64,000 nucleotides of DNA from Pogonophryne albipinna (taxonomy: Eukaryota > Chordata > Actinopteri > Perciformes > Artedidraconidae). Shown here piece after piece: positions 26,201-41,200 of the stretch; position 1 is the first letter of the stretch; each line of letters begins with the position of its first letter. The translations under genes and the position numbers were made by a program. The stretch covers positions 24,153,325 through 24,217,324 of the forward strand of contig CM053256.1 in NCBI GenBank assembly GCA_028583405.1, given 5' to 3'. The notes below the pieces were generated by a model. It saw nothing but the letters and a program-made list of their open reading frames with translations, made no database searches and was not told where the DNA came from.

Positions 26201-29200
26201 ACCTATACATTTTAGTTCTTACTCTTTCACTTAAATCCTAAAAACTTAGATCTTATATTTAAAACTTTATCCAAAACCTTTCCCCTCTCTGACCTCTTGA
26301 GGTTCTATTAGAGGGTAACAGGTTGCAGAGAAGGCCTAGCCCGGCCGGGGAGTGTGGAACGTAGCCACAGACCTACTCCTTACCTCTAACCAATTCAGGT
26401 TCCAGTGGGGACCTTTCTCCCTGCGTGTGCCTCTCCACCTCTGTTCCTTACTTCTTACTTGCTACCCTTTTCCCTGAACCTATCCTAAGGGAGTGCATGT
26501 ATGTAGACACGTTAGTTTAGCTGCTATAGGCTTGGACTGTTGGGGGGGGGCACCTTACTCCGTCTTTCTGTCTGTTTGTACCTGTGTACTCTCATGTTCC
26601 GATTAACCCAGCTTCCCCCAAATCTCTTTTTTGTGTCCATATATACGCCGGGATCCTGAGTCGAGGCTAATCCTGTTGCTGTGGTCGTGTGTCCTGGATA
26701 CTCTATCCTGAGTCCTGGATCTGAGTCCTGGACTTCGAGTCCTGGCTGAACCTGTCTCTGCGGTCCTGCCTGACTCTCACCATACTACTTCCCTGATGGC
26801 TCCCACAAGATTGCTGACATCCTCGTGGATTCATCTTATTATTATAGACACATGCAATTCCAAACATTTGGACTAACTATGTTGTAAATGTATTATCTTT
26901 TCGATTTACATACGGCATCTATTGTACGTCTGTCCGTCCTGGGAGAGGGATCTCTGTTGCTCTCCCTGAGGTTTCTCCCATTTTCCCTTTAAACTGTGGG
27001 TTTTCTCCGGAAGTTTTTCCTTGTACGATGTGAGGGTCAAAGGACAGAGGGTGTCGTATTGTCATACTGATATTCTGTACAAACTGTGAAGACCACTGAG
27101 ACAAATGTAACATTTGTGATATTGGGCTATATAAATAAACATTGATTGATTGAAAGTTAGTAACGTACATATGTTCAGTATTTAACATAATCAGGAGTTT
27201 AAGGATGCACGTTGGCAGTTTTAAACATGAATAAGGCTGTAGTTTAGAGAGCTCATCAAATCAGGGGTCAGCAGCTCAATCCCACCTCCTGCAGCGACCT
27301 TGAGCAAGATACTCCAATTTGCTCACGTAGGCATTTCTAAGCTATTGAAGCGTAGGTAAGATGCTTTGAAAAAAACGTCAGCTTAATAATATGTAATGTA
27401 ATGAATTCAAACCAAAATACTAGGTTTGAGAAAAGATTGTGGCTTGGGTAAAAACATATACTGTACCTCTGCTAATTACTTTTAACAGTAATTAACAGTT
27501 TGAACACCTAATATGAACTGCTACCATCTAATTGGAAATACAGGGTCCCGTGAAGTCAGACTGAAGCACTCCTTTGTGCACCAGTCAATCCTCACAGTAA
27601 ATACAGAGGTAAATCCGAAAAAATACGTAGTGATAACATGCAAAATAACTACTGACGTGTTAATTAAACGCCATTTGGTTTTACCAGGCAGAAAACAGAG
27701 GTGAAAATAACAGAGTGATTGACAGACGCACTACAAATTGTAATCCCACAATGTGTAATAAAGGAACCCTCGTGTCTGTATATACAGATGTTTGGAAGCT
27801 TGCGGATGCTATGAGTCAGGTTGTTTCTGATGAATGGGAAACATGAGTGAGAGAGAGTATGGCAGCATATATGAGTGAGTGTGTTAGCGTGGAATGTGGG
27901 GAGGAAGAGTGAGACACATGAATGAGCAAGTGTGAGAAACAGAGAAGAACAGCAATATACAGACGGGGAGAGAGAAGCCGGCTCCATAAAGACGTGAGCA
28001 GAATGCTGCCGATGTGAGCAGGAGAGGTGATATATAGTTTAGTCAGTAGCAGCGGGTCACGACAAAGCCTTTAACAGTAATGTCCTGGGAGTCGCCTCGC
28101 CCAGGAGACCCACGCTCCATTTTACAGCCAAGCGACTGAGACTGAGACGCCGCGGCATGACAGCTGGAGCAGTAAAGCCGGCCTCCAGTACCATCCATAA
28201 CACCAAGGAGGCGTAGACGCCGCTCATACCGCCACAAAACACCCAGGCCCGAGGCCACACCGACAGCTGGCGAGTTAAGAGGGATGAAGGAAAAAAAGGG
28301 GGGCTTGGGAAATGGTAGGAAGTGGCGGTCGAGACAAAGGAGGGGAGAGAAGAAGAAAGGGCGAAGGAGATATATCTGCAGATTTAGACAGTCACAGAAA
28401 GAAAGGGTAGGAGCTAGAGATGATCTACATCAAAGGAGGGACTAAGGGAACAAAAGAGAAGCAGTGATGGGGAGGAGATGTTTATTTTTTCTTGCTGAAA
28501 TTATTTCTCTGTTGCTTGACAAGTCAATTGACGAAGTCAGTATGTGTAGAGCAAACTTATACAAAATTCTCTCTCACATCAGCAAGGTTTATATGTATCC
28601 CACATTTTAACAACATTGTGAGATAATCTGCCAAAGTCAATGCAAATAGCATTCTTCAATTCTTAGGCAGGAGTTGTTTCATGTTGGTAAGCAGTAATGC
28701 TAAAATGTTGGTCGGAAAACCATCACACTATTTCATGAAAAGAGGAAATAACAGTTTTATGTACTAAAAAGTGCGCCGGGTCAACCTAATAAAAACCTTG
28801 AAAAAAAAACTGGATGATTTTAGTTTTTTTAGCCTGCTTTTTGCTATTTTGAAAATGTTTATAAATTAAAGAAAAAAAACACTTTCCCGCTGAAGCAACT
28901 CTTAAAAACAACATTTTATTTGTCATTTTCTGCATTTCTGTGACTATTTTAAGCGTGAATTAATTAGTTTTTTAATACGACAAAAGACTAATTTCAAGAC
29001 GTCTCCTAAGGCTCTGGGAAACATCTAATGAGGAAAACAATGAATTGAAAATCGCAAAAATAATCAACAGTTAATGGAAATTGAGTGATTTACAGCAGAG
29101 AGACCCGGGAAATGTGCTTCCAGAACAAACAAAGCAGAAATATTAAAGGCAGAAAAAGGCTGATTGGAAAATGACTTCTAACAAAGCTGTCTTGTGAAAA

Positions 29201-32200
29201 AGCAACAACCTTTCTGTAAAAAAAGCAGGGGAAATGGGGAGTGTGGTTTTAGAAATGAGAATAGGTAAAGACAGCACTATTGAAATAAAATAGAGGCAAT
29301 CAATCATCACAACCAGGCCAACAAATCTACAGTAAGTCAACACAACAGGGTTTGAGACTGAAGCCTCTCAGGCAGTGAGCATAGACAGCACTGAAGAGTT
29401 CTTGAGTCCCAACAAAAATCAATAAGGTATCCCACTTATTGTTGTAGAATCACTGGTGTGCAGTGCGATGGGCGGATACACACTCACTTTACTTCCAACA
29501 CAAGAGCCAGGATCCCTGCAGCGATGGGAGCAGCGCTGGATGTTCCTGGAAAGTGTGTGACACAACCGCCCTCTACGCTGGTCACTGTGACCTGCAGGAC
29601 AACACACACCACGGGTTAGAGGGTACACATACCTGCCTCCAAAACTGACATTCCAAAACAACTGTGAACATTAAAAGACATTTCTGTAAATACACCAGTT
29701 AGCGAAGAGGTTTTTTTGTATCTGTAGTCCCTGGACAGATGCTGTAAACTATAGTCAACCAAAAATATATATATATAAAAAGACAAACTAATTATATTTA
29801 GAAACTGTCTTCTCATTTATGTACGAGGGAAACTTATTTTCTACTGAATTTCACTTGCAAAACAACATTTTGTCTCATTTAGATTTTATTATATATTTTC
29901 CAAGAGACACGTAACAATCAAATTGCAATTCAATGCTCAAACTCAAAACACAACCAAACAATAGAAGTAGAGGTAGGGGAGGGATAACAGTATTCATTTA
30001 TTATATTCATGTGTTTCTATCTATGTGAACATAGGAACACAAGCATGTACAAGGTCTTGCATCAGTACATCATGGGCTCAAAACATATACTTTACTTTTT
30101 TATATTTAATACATTTTCAGTATTGTTGCCCAGAGTGAATATTATGGGTCTATTAGTGTCTTCCTTTTTTTTTACAAAGGGAAGTGGTTGTGATGATTTT
30201 AGTCTAGGAATGACCTTAAAGCAAAGTGTAATTTTAAACAAAACAAACGAAAATGCAACATGACCAACTTTGGGTTTCGAAAAAAGATTTGGATTCGGCT
30301 TGGGATACGTATATTTGTTATGCAACCTAAGTTTCGTACATTAATTTAACAGAGTTCCCACACTGTAGCGCCTGCTGTATCAGCAATTATAACATATTTT
30401 ACAATTAAACAGTTATGATCATTTAAATAAAACAATAGCAACATGTGTCTGGTGTGACCACCTCATAATGTGAGGCTGAAAAGGGCAGACATCACAGAAG
30501 ACAGAGGTGATATCAAAAGGATAAAAATGGCCCTTTCTGTTTCTGTAGCCCTAGCGCTGTGTTTCCTCCTTTTCTTCACTGTTACCTCTGCCATCAACAC
30601 CTCGGCTCCTTCTTCTCTCTTTTCTCTCAGCCATTGCAGCCGCGCTTTACCTCCAATTAACACTCGTTTGCTTCTGTGTGTCTGCGAGTGTGTGTGTGTG
30701 TGCCCAGCGGTCACCTAGGTCATTTGGCAGGCCTCTATAAATATCACACCAGTCGCTGCTCTTTAACAGGCTTCTCACAGCTCACAGGAGCCAAAGAGCA
30801 GGTTTGCTGGCACACACACATACACACACTCATTAATGATAAACACTGTTGTTAGATGTGTTAGGCGATACATGCACACTAACCAGAGGTAGGGGGCTTC
30901 CCACGCTGGCCCCTGTCAGAGTAACGGCCATCACACCGGGGCAGGGCTCGCCGAAGTGGGCAGGCTTCCCCGTTTGAGTGACAGCGCCAATGGCCATAGT
31001 GTAGATGGAGTTAACATAGCCGTCGGCGCCGCAGTGGTCGCGCTGCATCCCACCGTTACCTCCCGCCCACACAAAGACGCTTCCCTTCCCACCCCGGCCC
31101 TGACAACACAAACAGAGGGACGTCAGAGTTAAAGAGCACGAAGCGGATTCATAAAGAATGTTTCCATCTAGCGGTCAGCAGGGCCTTTCAAATGTCACAC
31201 ATGAATATATCACACTGTATATATTTACATAGGGAGGACAAATAGGACCTGCAGTTCAAACTAAAAGGGAATATATGAAACAAAAAGTATTTTTCTAGTT
31301 GGAAAAAAGATATTGATGCTAACTGTTTACCCTATTTATTCAAAAAACTGTTGTGGATAGTAGGCTACTGGTTGTACAAAGTGGAGGATATCATATTCAG
31401 TTTTTTTTTTTTTTTTCCTGAGATTTCTGAATTGATTTAAAAAAAAAAGTGGGAGCCGTACATTATCTTATTTCAATGAATTCACAAGCACAGATTGCAG
31501 AAATTGAAAATGGAATCTAAAGTAAATTGACCTAAACACCCAAAATTAAAGTTCCTTTTTTTTCTGTTGATGAAAACAGGTAAAAAAGAGACTTACATTA
31601 TCAGAACTAGCAACTCCCTCTGGAGGGAACTTTTTTAATTTGAGCCTTTGCAGCCATTTACATGCACAAAAACCTATATAACCCACTACAGGAAAGGGAA
31701 CACCCCAAAAAGCATAAAAGGGGCCGTTACAAGCACATGCAATTAGAGAGAAGTCCCATAGACTTGTCAAAAGATAATTTATATATAGCCACATTTTAAA
31801 TCAGATTAATAATCATGATTAGTAAATCCCTCTCTAGTCTGAAACACCTGCAGGACAGTAGCCTACTTTTTTTGTAAAGTCTTATAGGTGTGTATTTAAA
31901 TCCCTCTTTATAATCCCTACACTTGACATTTTCTCCTTCCACTCTCAGCCCAACTGACAGCGTGAAGCTCTGCTCTCCGTCTGACAGACAGCAGTGTGAA
32001 CGAGGAGATGAAAGCCGTGCCTCGTGAGTTCCTAGCCGAAGGGCCCGCGCTGTCAGGCTGTGGGGGCCGTCCATCTCGGCCCCGTCGTCCCGCGGGCCCC
32101 AGCTGCAGACGTAGATGTCGATGAAGTGCATGTTGAAGGTCAGGGCTGTGGCCTCCATTGCATCGGTGACAGAACCGGCCAACAAGCGGATACCTGGACG

Positions 32201-35200
32201 GATCCAAAAGGTCACAAAAAACATTCCTTTCAAAGATGTTCCGAAAGAGCATTTAGCATCCTGGTGCTTCTGCAAAACAGACACAGAGATTGTGTTTTGA
32301 AGTTGTAAAGCTAATATTATATGCCAACAAAAAGTAATAAAGTTTTGACACAATACTTGAGTCGAGAAGGCGTCACACACACATTGTAAGCCCTCTTCGA
32401 GTAGCTGGCTCAGAGTGCAGTAGTGTCAGGATTCTCTTATGTTAGTTTTGTATGTTTTGGGTGTTTGATGTCATGTTTTCCTCCCTGGGTATTGTCTGGT
32501 CCTTTTCCCTGTGTGTTTTCCTCCCGTCGTTAGTTCCCTGGTGTGTCTCGTTATCCGATTGTGTTCACCTGTGGCCCTTGTGTTTCTCCTCCCCTGCCCG
32601 GCTGTTTCTCGTCTTGTGATTACCCCACCCTGTATTTAGTCTTGTCTCTTCCTGTGTTCAGTGTTGGTGCTTCTTTCGTTGTGACTGAGTTCACCGGTGA
32701 GTGTTCTGTTTTGTCTATGTTTATTACTTATCCTTGAAATAAAGGTTTTGCACTTTAAATCTGCATTTGGGTCCTGCTTGTTGCACACACCGTGACAAGT
32801 AGAGTCTCCTACCGTCTTTTCTCAGTTGTCTGTGCCTATTGTATCTGTCTGATTCATCTTGTTTCATATGTGTGTGTCTTCTTCGCTCTGATCTCGCTGT
32901 ATGCAGGGATGCAAACTCATCAGGTATGAAAAAGGTGACAAGGATCCGAGCCCCCCGACCCCCCGGAATATCGGCTTTAAAATTAGGAATAACAGATGAT
33001 TTTAGCCGTCAGAACAACTAAAGCAGCAGGTAATAATAACAGAAACGCCAAAGAGTCACATCTAATAGAAATATATAAAAGCATTTATTTGAAATTGTGT
33101 AGCAGTCAGTTTATAATTTTGGCAGCACTGTTGAGCATTTTGAAAATGTATTTTCATGCCTCTGTGCAAGGCTTAGTCTTTCTATCTGTATAGCCACTGG
33201 TGTAAAGTAACTAAGTTCATAAACTCAAGTACTGCTTGGGTACAATTTTGAGATACTTGTACTTTATTTAAGTATTTCAATGGTTTGCTACTTTGTTCTT
33301 CTTCTCCTCTACAGTTCAGAGGTACATGGTGTACTTCTACTCCACTACATGTATTTAATACCTTTAGTTACTTTACAGATGTGGATGAATGATGTGAAAT
33401 ATAACCAAGTGTTAAATCAGACTTTAGTTCCACCTGGAGTAAATCCACAAGCTACCCTGCAGAATACAAAGTCATTCAAACTAGCTGCACCTTTACCAGC
33501 TTTGAGAACACTTTAATGATCAATCATTATAAAACATATCATATATATTATTCTGAAATGGACCAATCTGCACAATGACTACTTTTACTGTCGCTATTTT
33601 GATGATAATACTTTTATACTTTGACTTGAGGAACATTTTGAATGCAGGACTTTTACTGTAACAGAGTATTCCTACACTACTTCTAGTACAAGACCTGAGT
33701 ACTTCTACTTTTACTCAAGTACAAGATCTGAGTACTTCTACTTTTACTGTCGATACTTTAACTATATTTTGATGATAATACTTTTGTACTTTTATTTGAG
33801 GAACATTTTGATTGCAGGATTGTTCCTACATTCTGGTACTTTTACTCAAGTACAAGACCTTAGTACTTCTACTTTTACTCGAGTACAAGGTCTGAGTACT
33901 TCTACTTCTACTCTAGTACAAGATCTGAGTACTTCTACTTCTACTCTAGTACAATATCTGAGTACTTCTACTTTTACTCAAAGATTTGAGTACTTCTACT
34001 TTTAATCAAGTACAAGATCTGAGTACTTCTACTTTTACTCTAGTACAAGGTCTGAGTACTTCTACTTCTACTCTAGTACAAGATCTGAGTACTTCTACTT
34101 TTACTCTAGTACAAAATCTGAGTACTTCTACTTTTACTCAAGTACAAGATCAATACGTATACCACCTCCGTTTATAGCCTATGAAAAAAACTATTAGAAA
34201 ACGAAGGCTAAAGCTAACGTTAGCAGATAGTGGCAATGTATGCTAGTTAGCTAGCTCAACGATAATATTGCGACAGAAAAACTTTTAAGTGCACATCACG
34301 CTCTGTCGCTCCGACAGGGAGCTCTGCTCTGAACACCTGAACGGCCCGTTCTAACAGCTGTTCACCAGCGGTCCAGTCTGTGCCACGAACGCACCCGTAG
34401 GTAATGTAGCTGCTGAAGCTAGACCCTCATCGCGGAGCAGCAGAGCCTTATTATACATCCATGAGCAGAGCCGACAGGCAGGAAGACTCGAGCTCCCAGC
34501 TTTATAATATATAAAAAAAGAACACCATGCGTGTCATGACGGCACATAACAGCTCGCGGCCGCAGATTACTCCGGGTCCCAGACCCCCCCCATACCCCAA
34601 AAATATTTTTATTGCAGATCTACATGAATCACACAAACAACCTATTTTGGATTCAAAACGGCGAATTTCGCCGAAAGGTGACAAGTTTGCATCCCTGGTA
34701 TGTATTCTATTATTGCCTGATTCTTATGGCTATACTGTATGTATTATGCATTAAAGGTAGGGTATGTAAGTTTTAGAAACCAGCTCGAGATCGCTAGAAT
34801 TTGAAAATACACGACCGGAGAAAATCTGCCACTTCCCTCCTCCAACACACACGAACGCGCACGACCAATGAGGGCACGAGATAAGTTTGTGCACAGATGG
34901 AAGGCTGACAGACAGGTAGGCCATCCAGTTATTTTAGCCGGGCCGGCTAAAATGATTGGTCGTGCTTTTTACAGCACTACGGCTTCCACAGATGACATTT
35001 TTTTTATGGATTTATTTTCAAAGAACTTAAGATATTCATTGCTATCGGGATGTTAAGAGCATTCCATGGAATATAACAAAAAGTGTATCTCCAGCCGGTT
35101 TCTCAAACTTACCTACCCCACCTTTAACTCCACTGCTGGATGTTAACATGAATATATAAAGGGTTATTTTAAACTAGGGGATTTTTGATATATATGTTTA

Positions 35201-38200
35201 AGCTTGATGGTCTGGGTCAGCGTAACTGATTATATTTGATTATTTAGAGATAATGATTTAGATTTTTCTGCTGGATTGTGAGTCACCACAATGTGCACAA
35301 ACACCTATATAACACACTGACTACAGGAAAGGGAAAACCCCAAAAAGCATAATAGGGCCGCTCTAAATGTACTCATACTCATCCTGTGATCTATTATTAA
35401 TATACTAATACAGATTATAGCCATTTTAACAAACCTTTCATAGCAATGGGGTACATTTGAATGACTGTGAAGTGTTCAAATTTCAAAATAAAACTTGAAA
35501 TGTACATTTGATTTTGCACTGAAGGAGATTCTTAAGTTTGTCTTGTGATAATATTGTAAAAACAAAAGGAACAAATATCTCTTCTTCTAGTTGTTTTATT
35601 ATAATCTGCTTGCCATTCATCACAATGTATTCTTAATGAACATACAGCATATTTTGGGTGACAAACATACATCCATTCAAGCTGATTCATTCGGGCTTAA
35701 ATAGTTTTCCTTCAGATGATTCATCACGTTCATTTAGCGCCTCCTTTCAAAACAACATCAAATCTAACAGAAGCATAGAAATTCACTGAGGCTCTCAGGT
35801 ACCTTTCCCAAAGAGAGGCATACCGAGAGGTAAGGCTCACAATGAGCATGCATCTTTCATTTGGGTCTTGGCCCTTTATCTCCTGTGTGCCAGACTCTGT
35901 TTAGGAGTCGGGATGGAATAGACTCAGCAAGGTGAAATTAATACTAACTCTGGAAAGAGATTCCTGGTCTTGCCTCACAAACTGTCTTTTTTGGTAGATT
36001 CAGTCTCTGGTTAAAGATCTCAGAGGTCAAATGTCAGAGTTCAACCAGGGGATTCCACCATTTCTACATCCTGATCAAAGTGAATGCCACTGCCTTCAGA
36101 TCAGATCGCTGCGGGACATTTTCTTACTCAAACACATCATGTACTCCTCATTAACTTGTGGTTTATGGCCCTCTTAGAGTATCACATAAAAATCTTTGAT
36201 TTCACAACACAAAAATGGCCTGTCTTGTGTGTTCGGTTCAGTCATCCCATCGCCGATGTTACAGCCAACACTAAAAAAGCCATTACTGGAGCTCCCACCA
36301 AAAAAAGAGCTGTTAAACAGGGTCAGCACGGCTCAATGGCAGCCAGTCACCGTGTAGTGGGTCTGTCACACGAACCCAAAACCATACATGTACTCGCCTC
36401 GTTACATTGGCTACCAGTCAGTTTTAGAATACAATAAAAAATGTTACTGTTCGCATACAAAGCCCTAAACGGTTTAGCCCCACCGTACCTGGCAGATCTT
36501 TTAAAACCATACACACCCACACGGTCACTGAGGTCTGCTGACAGACTCCTTCTGGTCGTCCCTAAATCGAGGTTGAAGCAGCGAGGAGACAGAGCCTTTG
36601 CTGTTGCAGCTCCAAAATGATGGAACAAATTGCCCCTCCAGTACAGCACTTTGTTCAACTCTGTTGTTTTTAAATGTGCTATAGAAATAAAATGGATTGG
36701 ATTGGATACATACACAGGAAATAAATGGTAGGATATCACATCCTCTTTTTAGAATGTAGTAAGGGTCACTTAAAATCAAATTTCAACTTATAGACTTTGA
36801 AACAGATATATAGCTTTTACGCGTCTATCGTTCTTCCAACCCAATTGAGATTCAAGCACGCCCATTTATGCATGACAAAAATATCGATGCAGTGTCCGAG
36901 CGATACGAATAAGGTGGCTACAGAGCATCTTTTTCAAAGTAGAGCAAAAATATATGTTTTTAACATTAAGATACATTCTAACTAAACAAACAGGGCACTA
37001 GCACTTTGCTTTGACATTATTTCCAATGCAATGCCAAACATTTTAACACATTATTTGCTTTCTGAGGGAAAGTTAATTTACAAATCTGTCTCATACTTTT
37101 GTATTTTCTTATTTATTTTCTTTATTATTTTTGCAGATTTTTTAAATATTGTTCATGTTAAGCATTTTTCTTTTTTGCATTATCACACAATTGGGACTAC
37201 TTAAACAAGTATTTTTGAAAATGCCATGTCAAAGCCGTGGCCAATACACCCACAATGCACTGCCTCCCACTGTCTTGCTGGCTGTGTTGTTTGCTCACCT
37301 CCGATCCTGGCATTGAAGGCGATGCCCACACCGCAGTAGGAGTTATTGGCCTCCATGGCAACTTCCCCTGCACAGCGAGTACCATGACTGCAACAGAGAG
37401 GGATGAGATGTTAGACACTGAGTATGCAGATATGTGTACAGAGTTTTTGGATGTGTTGAGCTGGCAATTACATACAGAACATGTTTATTTTATGACTGGT
37501 TCAGACATAAACCAAGCACGTTTAAACCAAGAAAAAGCATTCTGCAGCTGATTTGTTTGTTCTTACAGAAGATTCAAGATTCAAAGGTTTATTGTCTTAA
37601 CATATATACACTACGGTCTAATTATGTAATCTATGAAAAACTAAGATTGCAAATTCCTCAACAGTGCAATTTACAACACATACAAAAAAAAAAAAAAAAA
37701 AAATAAATAAATATAAAAATATGTGGGATGAAATTGTCCCTGAGTTTGGCGGTTTTTGTCCTGATGTAGGAGGAAAATAAAGCACTTTATGAACATTAAA
37801 GAATGCAAACATGTCTCAGTAGAGGCACAAAATACACATATCAACCTTAAAATAAGCATAAGCTCAAGTTTTAAAGTAAATAACTTACTGCAAGTCTTTA
37901 AGACTGTTCTTATTGTATGGTGGCAATGTAGTACTGATACAGCGTGCAGAGCAAAGGACAAGGAAATGCATTATTAAAAAAACTATTTGAAACGAGAAAT
38001 AAGAAGAGATTTTGGAAAAGATTGTTTATAATTAACAACATTTTAGTGACTGCTTTTTTGCTAACGATATTGAATGGTGACATATCCACAGTTAGTCTTT
38101 AAAGGCGTCAATGCCATCTTATAGTTTTCCCGGGTCGTCGAGGGTGCTGGCGTTGTTTGTTCGCCGCTCCTCCGCCCCAAATATTGTTCTTTAGTCCAGA

Positions 38201-41200
38201 TCAGAACCTCTCCTGTCTGGCTCTCTACTTTTGAAACGTCAGTCATCAGCAAAAATAGCAGCATCCCTATATCGAATCGACACAGATATTTGTGTTGTCA
38301 TCTCCGACCTGCTGGCTCTTTCCTGCTCACCGGTCCCTAGCCCGCTAGCTAGCTAGCATTATCGGACCTAGCAGGCTGCTACCTAGATGCTCCTCGGCTC
38401 CCTGAAGTCTGCTGAGCTAACATTTCTGTCTCCACCCCAACTCCACCCTAACTCCACCCTAACTCCGCGGCTCGTGTGGGTCTTCCCATCCCGCTGCGAT
38501 CAGCCGGCTTTCCCGCTGACATCGTCTCTCCCTGCCGCCTACAGCCGGTGGCTATCAAGCTAGCTAACCAGCTAGTAGGCTGGTCACCCGGCTCCCACTC
38601 TGCACCAGGCTGTCAGCCCCTCCTACGATTCTCCTCTGGAAACCACTGGAATTATTCTCCTGATATGCTGTGGATTATAATTCTCATTTTATCTGGACTC
38701 ACACCGCTCCTTCTTCCACGGTCATCCGGCTCCTGGTCTCTGCTGCCCGGGTCCCCAGCATTAGCTAGCTCCGTGCTAGCGCCACTTCACCGGATCATGC
38801 CGCCGCTCTACTCCCTGTCAGATCTCCACTCCTTTAATAACCGCGCAGATAATGAAATACTCCGCAAACGCCGTCCTCCACACAGAGGCTCTGGCCGTAA
38901 GTTTTTATTTCATTCCACGTCTCCACACTCCATCCCGTCCATTCGGTCCTGTCACACGCCCACACTACGCCATCACAACAAACAACACGTGAATCTGACC
39001 AATCTCCTTCCACTCCCCCGGTCCACACAACCCCCCCCAATGCAACGTCACCTCAGAGCAGCCCTGCTCAACACACGCTCCATCCACAATAAAAGCCACA
39101 TTCTAAATGAATTCATTAAAGACAATAACCTGGACATTCTGTATCTGACCGAAACATGGCAAAAACCCCTGGACTATTTTTCTTTAAATCAAATCACCCC
39201 AGCAGGATTCACATACATTGACAAACCTCGACCACAAGGGCGGGGTGGTGGTATAGCTGCTATTATCAGAAAGGAAATAAAAGCTACCATAATCCCCATC
39301 CCCGATGTTTCTTCATTTGAACACCTGATCTTTAAACTCTCTGGTCCCACTCACCTGGTCACAGCCATCATCTACCGTCCCCCGAAGCCAAACCCCTCCT
39401 TTCTCTCCGACCTCTCCGACATTCTCACTCAGCTTTCTGCCATATCCCCATCTGTTCTCCTCTTAGGTGATTTTAACATTCATGTTGACGACCCGACCTG
39501 CAAATATGCCTCTGAATTTAAGGAAACCCTTCACTGCTGCAACTTCTCTCAGCACATCAACTTCCCAACACACAGCCGTGGTCACATCCTGGACTTGGTC
39601 TGCTCCACTGGTCTCACCATCCATCATCTATCCAGCCTCAATCTCCACATCTCTGATCACCTGGCCATCATCATGGACATCAACATCCCCATCCCCGCCC
39701 AAAAGCAAAAACGCACAATAACCTACAGAAATCTCAAATCCATCTCACCTTCAGCAATCACTGCCTCCATTACCTGCAAGATGTCTGTCTCCCCCCCCCC
39801 CCACTTTCTGAAAACCCATCTGAACTTGTGGACTATTATAACAGCACCCTCTCCTTCTGTCTCAATGAACTGGCCCCCACAAAAACAAAAAATGTCTCTT
39901 TCATACACTCCGCCCCCTGGTATACCCCCGAACTCCGCCAAATGAAATCAAGGAAACGTCAACTTGAACGCCAACACAAGAAAACCACACTAACAGTCCA
40001 TCTTCAAATCTACAAAGACTATCTCCAGCAGTACAGTAACGCACTCAAAGCAGCCCGGTCTAATTACTACTCACAACTCATTCAGTCTGGCTCCAGCAAC
40101 CCCAAGTGTCTGTTCTCCACCATCAGCAAACTTCTCAAACCCTGTGACAACGCCACCTCGTCCTTCACCACCGAACGGTGCAACTCCTTCCTCTCGTTTT
40201 TCCAAACCAAAATCAGCAACATTTACAGCAATCTGACACCCTCATCAGCACCCCCCCACCTCCCCTCCTGGCTCCCCCCCCTTCACCTCACAGCCCCTGT
40301 CCCACTTCTCCCCTGTGACCCCCATGCAACTGTCCGACTTCATGAATGGAATTAACTCCACCTGCAGACTTGACCCAATGCCCTCCAAATTTGTTAAAGA
40401 GAGCCTCCCTGCCATCTCCCAACTCATTGCCACCATCATTAACTCCTCCCTCAAATCTGGATCAGTTCCCCCCTCTCTCAAACTGGCTGCTGTCACACCC
40501 ATTCTCAAAAGACCTGGACTCACACCTGACATCATGTCCAACTTCCGGCCCATCTCAAATCTCCCCTTTCTGTCAAAAATACTTGAACGTGTCGTTGCCT
40601 CACAACTTAAAGCCCACCTCAGCTCCAATGATCTCTTTGAGCCATTTCAATCCGGTTTCCGATCAAAACACAGCACCGAAACAGCTCTTCTCAAAATCAC
40701 AAACGACCTCCTCCTCTCCTCTGACTCCGGCAACCTTAACATCCTCATCCTCCTCGACCTCACCGCAGCATTCGACACCATCAACCACGCCATCCTGCTG
40801 TCCCTCCTCGAATCATCACTCAACATCACTGACACTGCACTCTCCTGGCTGAAATCCTACCTCACCGACAGACATCAGTTTATCAACATCAACAACTGCA
40901 CCTCCTCCACTGCTCCTCTGTCCCAAGGCGTCCCCCAGGGTTCGGTGCTTGGCCCCCTCCTCTTCATCCTCTACATGCTCCCCCTTGGCAAAATAATTCG
41001 TCGCCACAACCTTCAATTTCACTGCTACGCCGATGACATCCAACTTTATATCTCAACAAAAACCATCACCCCCACAACACACTCCACTCTCACCAACTGT
41101 CTCTCAGAAATAAAAGCATGGATGCAAACAAACTATCTCCAACTGAACAGTGCCAAATCAGACATCATCATCATCGGCCCCCTATCCCGTATCAAAGACA

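Larger units (their letters stand above)
32904..34697. mobile_element. hAT-like element with CAGGGATGCAAACT termini, host of a nested hAT
   Basis: The left end is CAGGGATGCAAACTCATCAG and the right end, inverted, CAGGGATGCAAACTTGTCAC. Flanks share only GTATG, so the 8-bp duplication expected for hAT is imperfect or lost. The internal insertion at 33195-34170 explains more than half its length. There is no transposase frame. Confidence 0.7.

Noticed and set aside
31796..32380. A 194-codon minus-strand open frame
   Set aside because: Only the middle 173 bp (32021-32193) matches convertases and has a good acceptor. The rest is intronic read-through.
33769..34177. 11-residue peptide repeat ([11 protein letters not shown] type)
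   Set aside because: It arises from the 33-bp minisatellite inside a hAT element.
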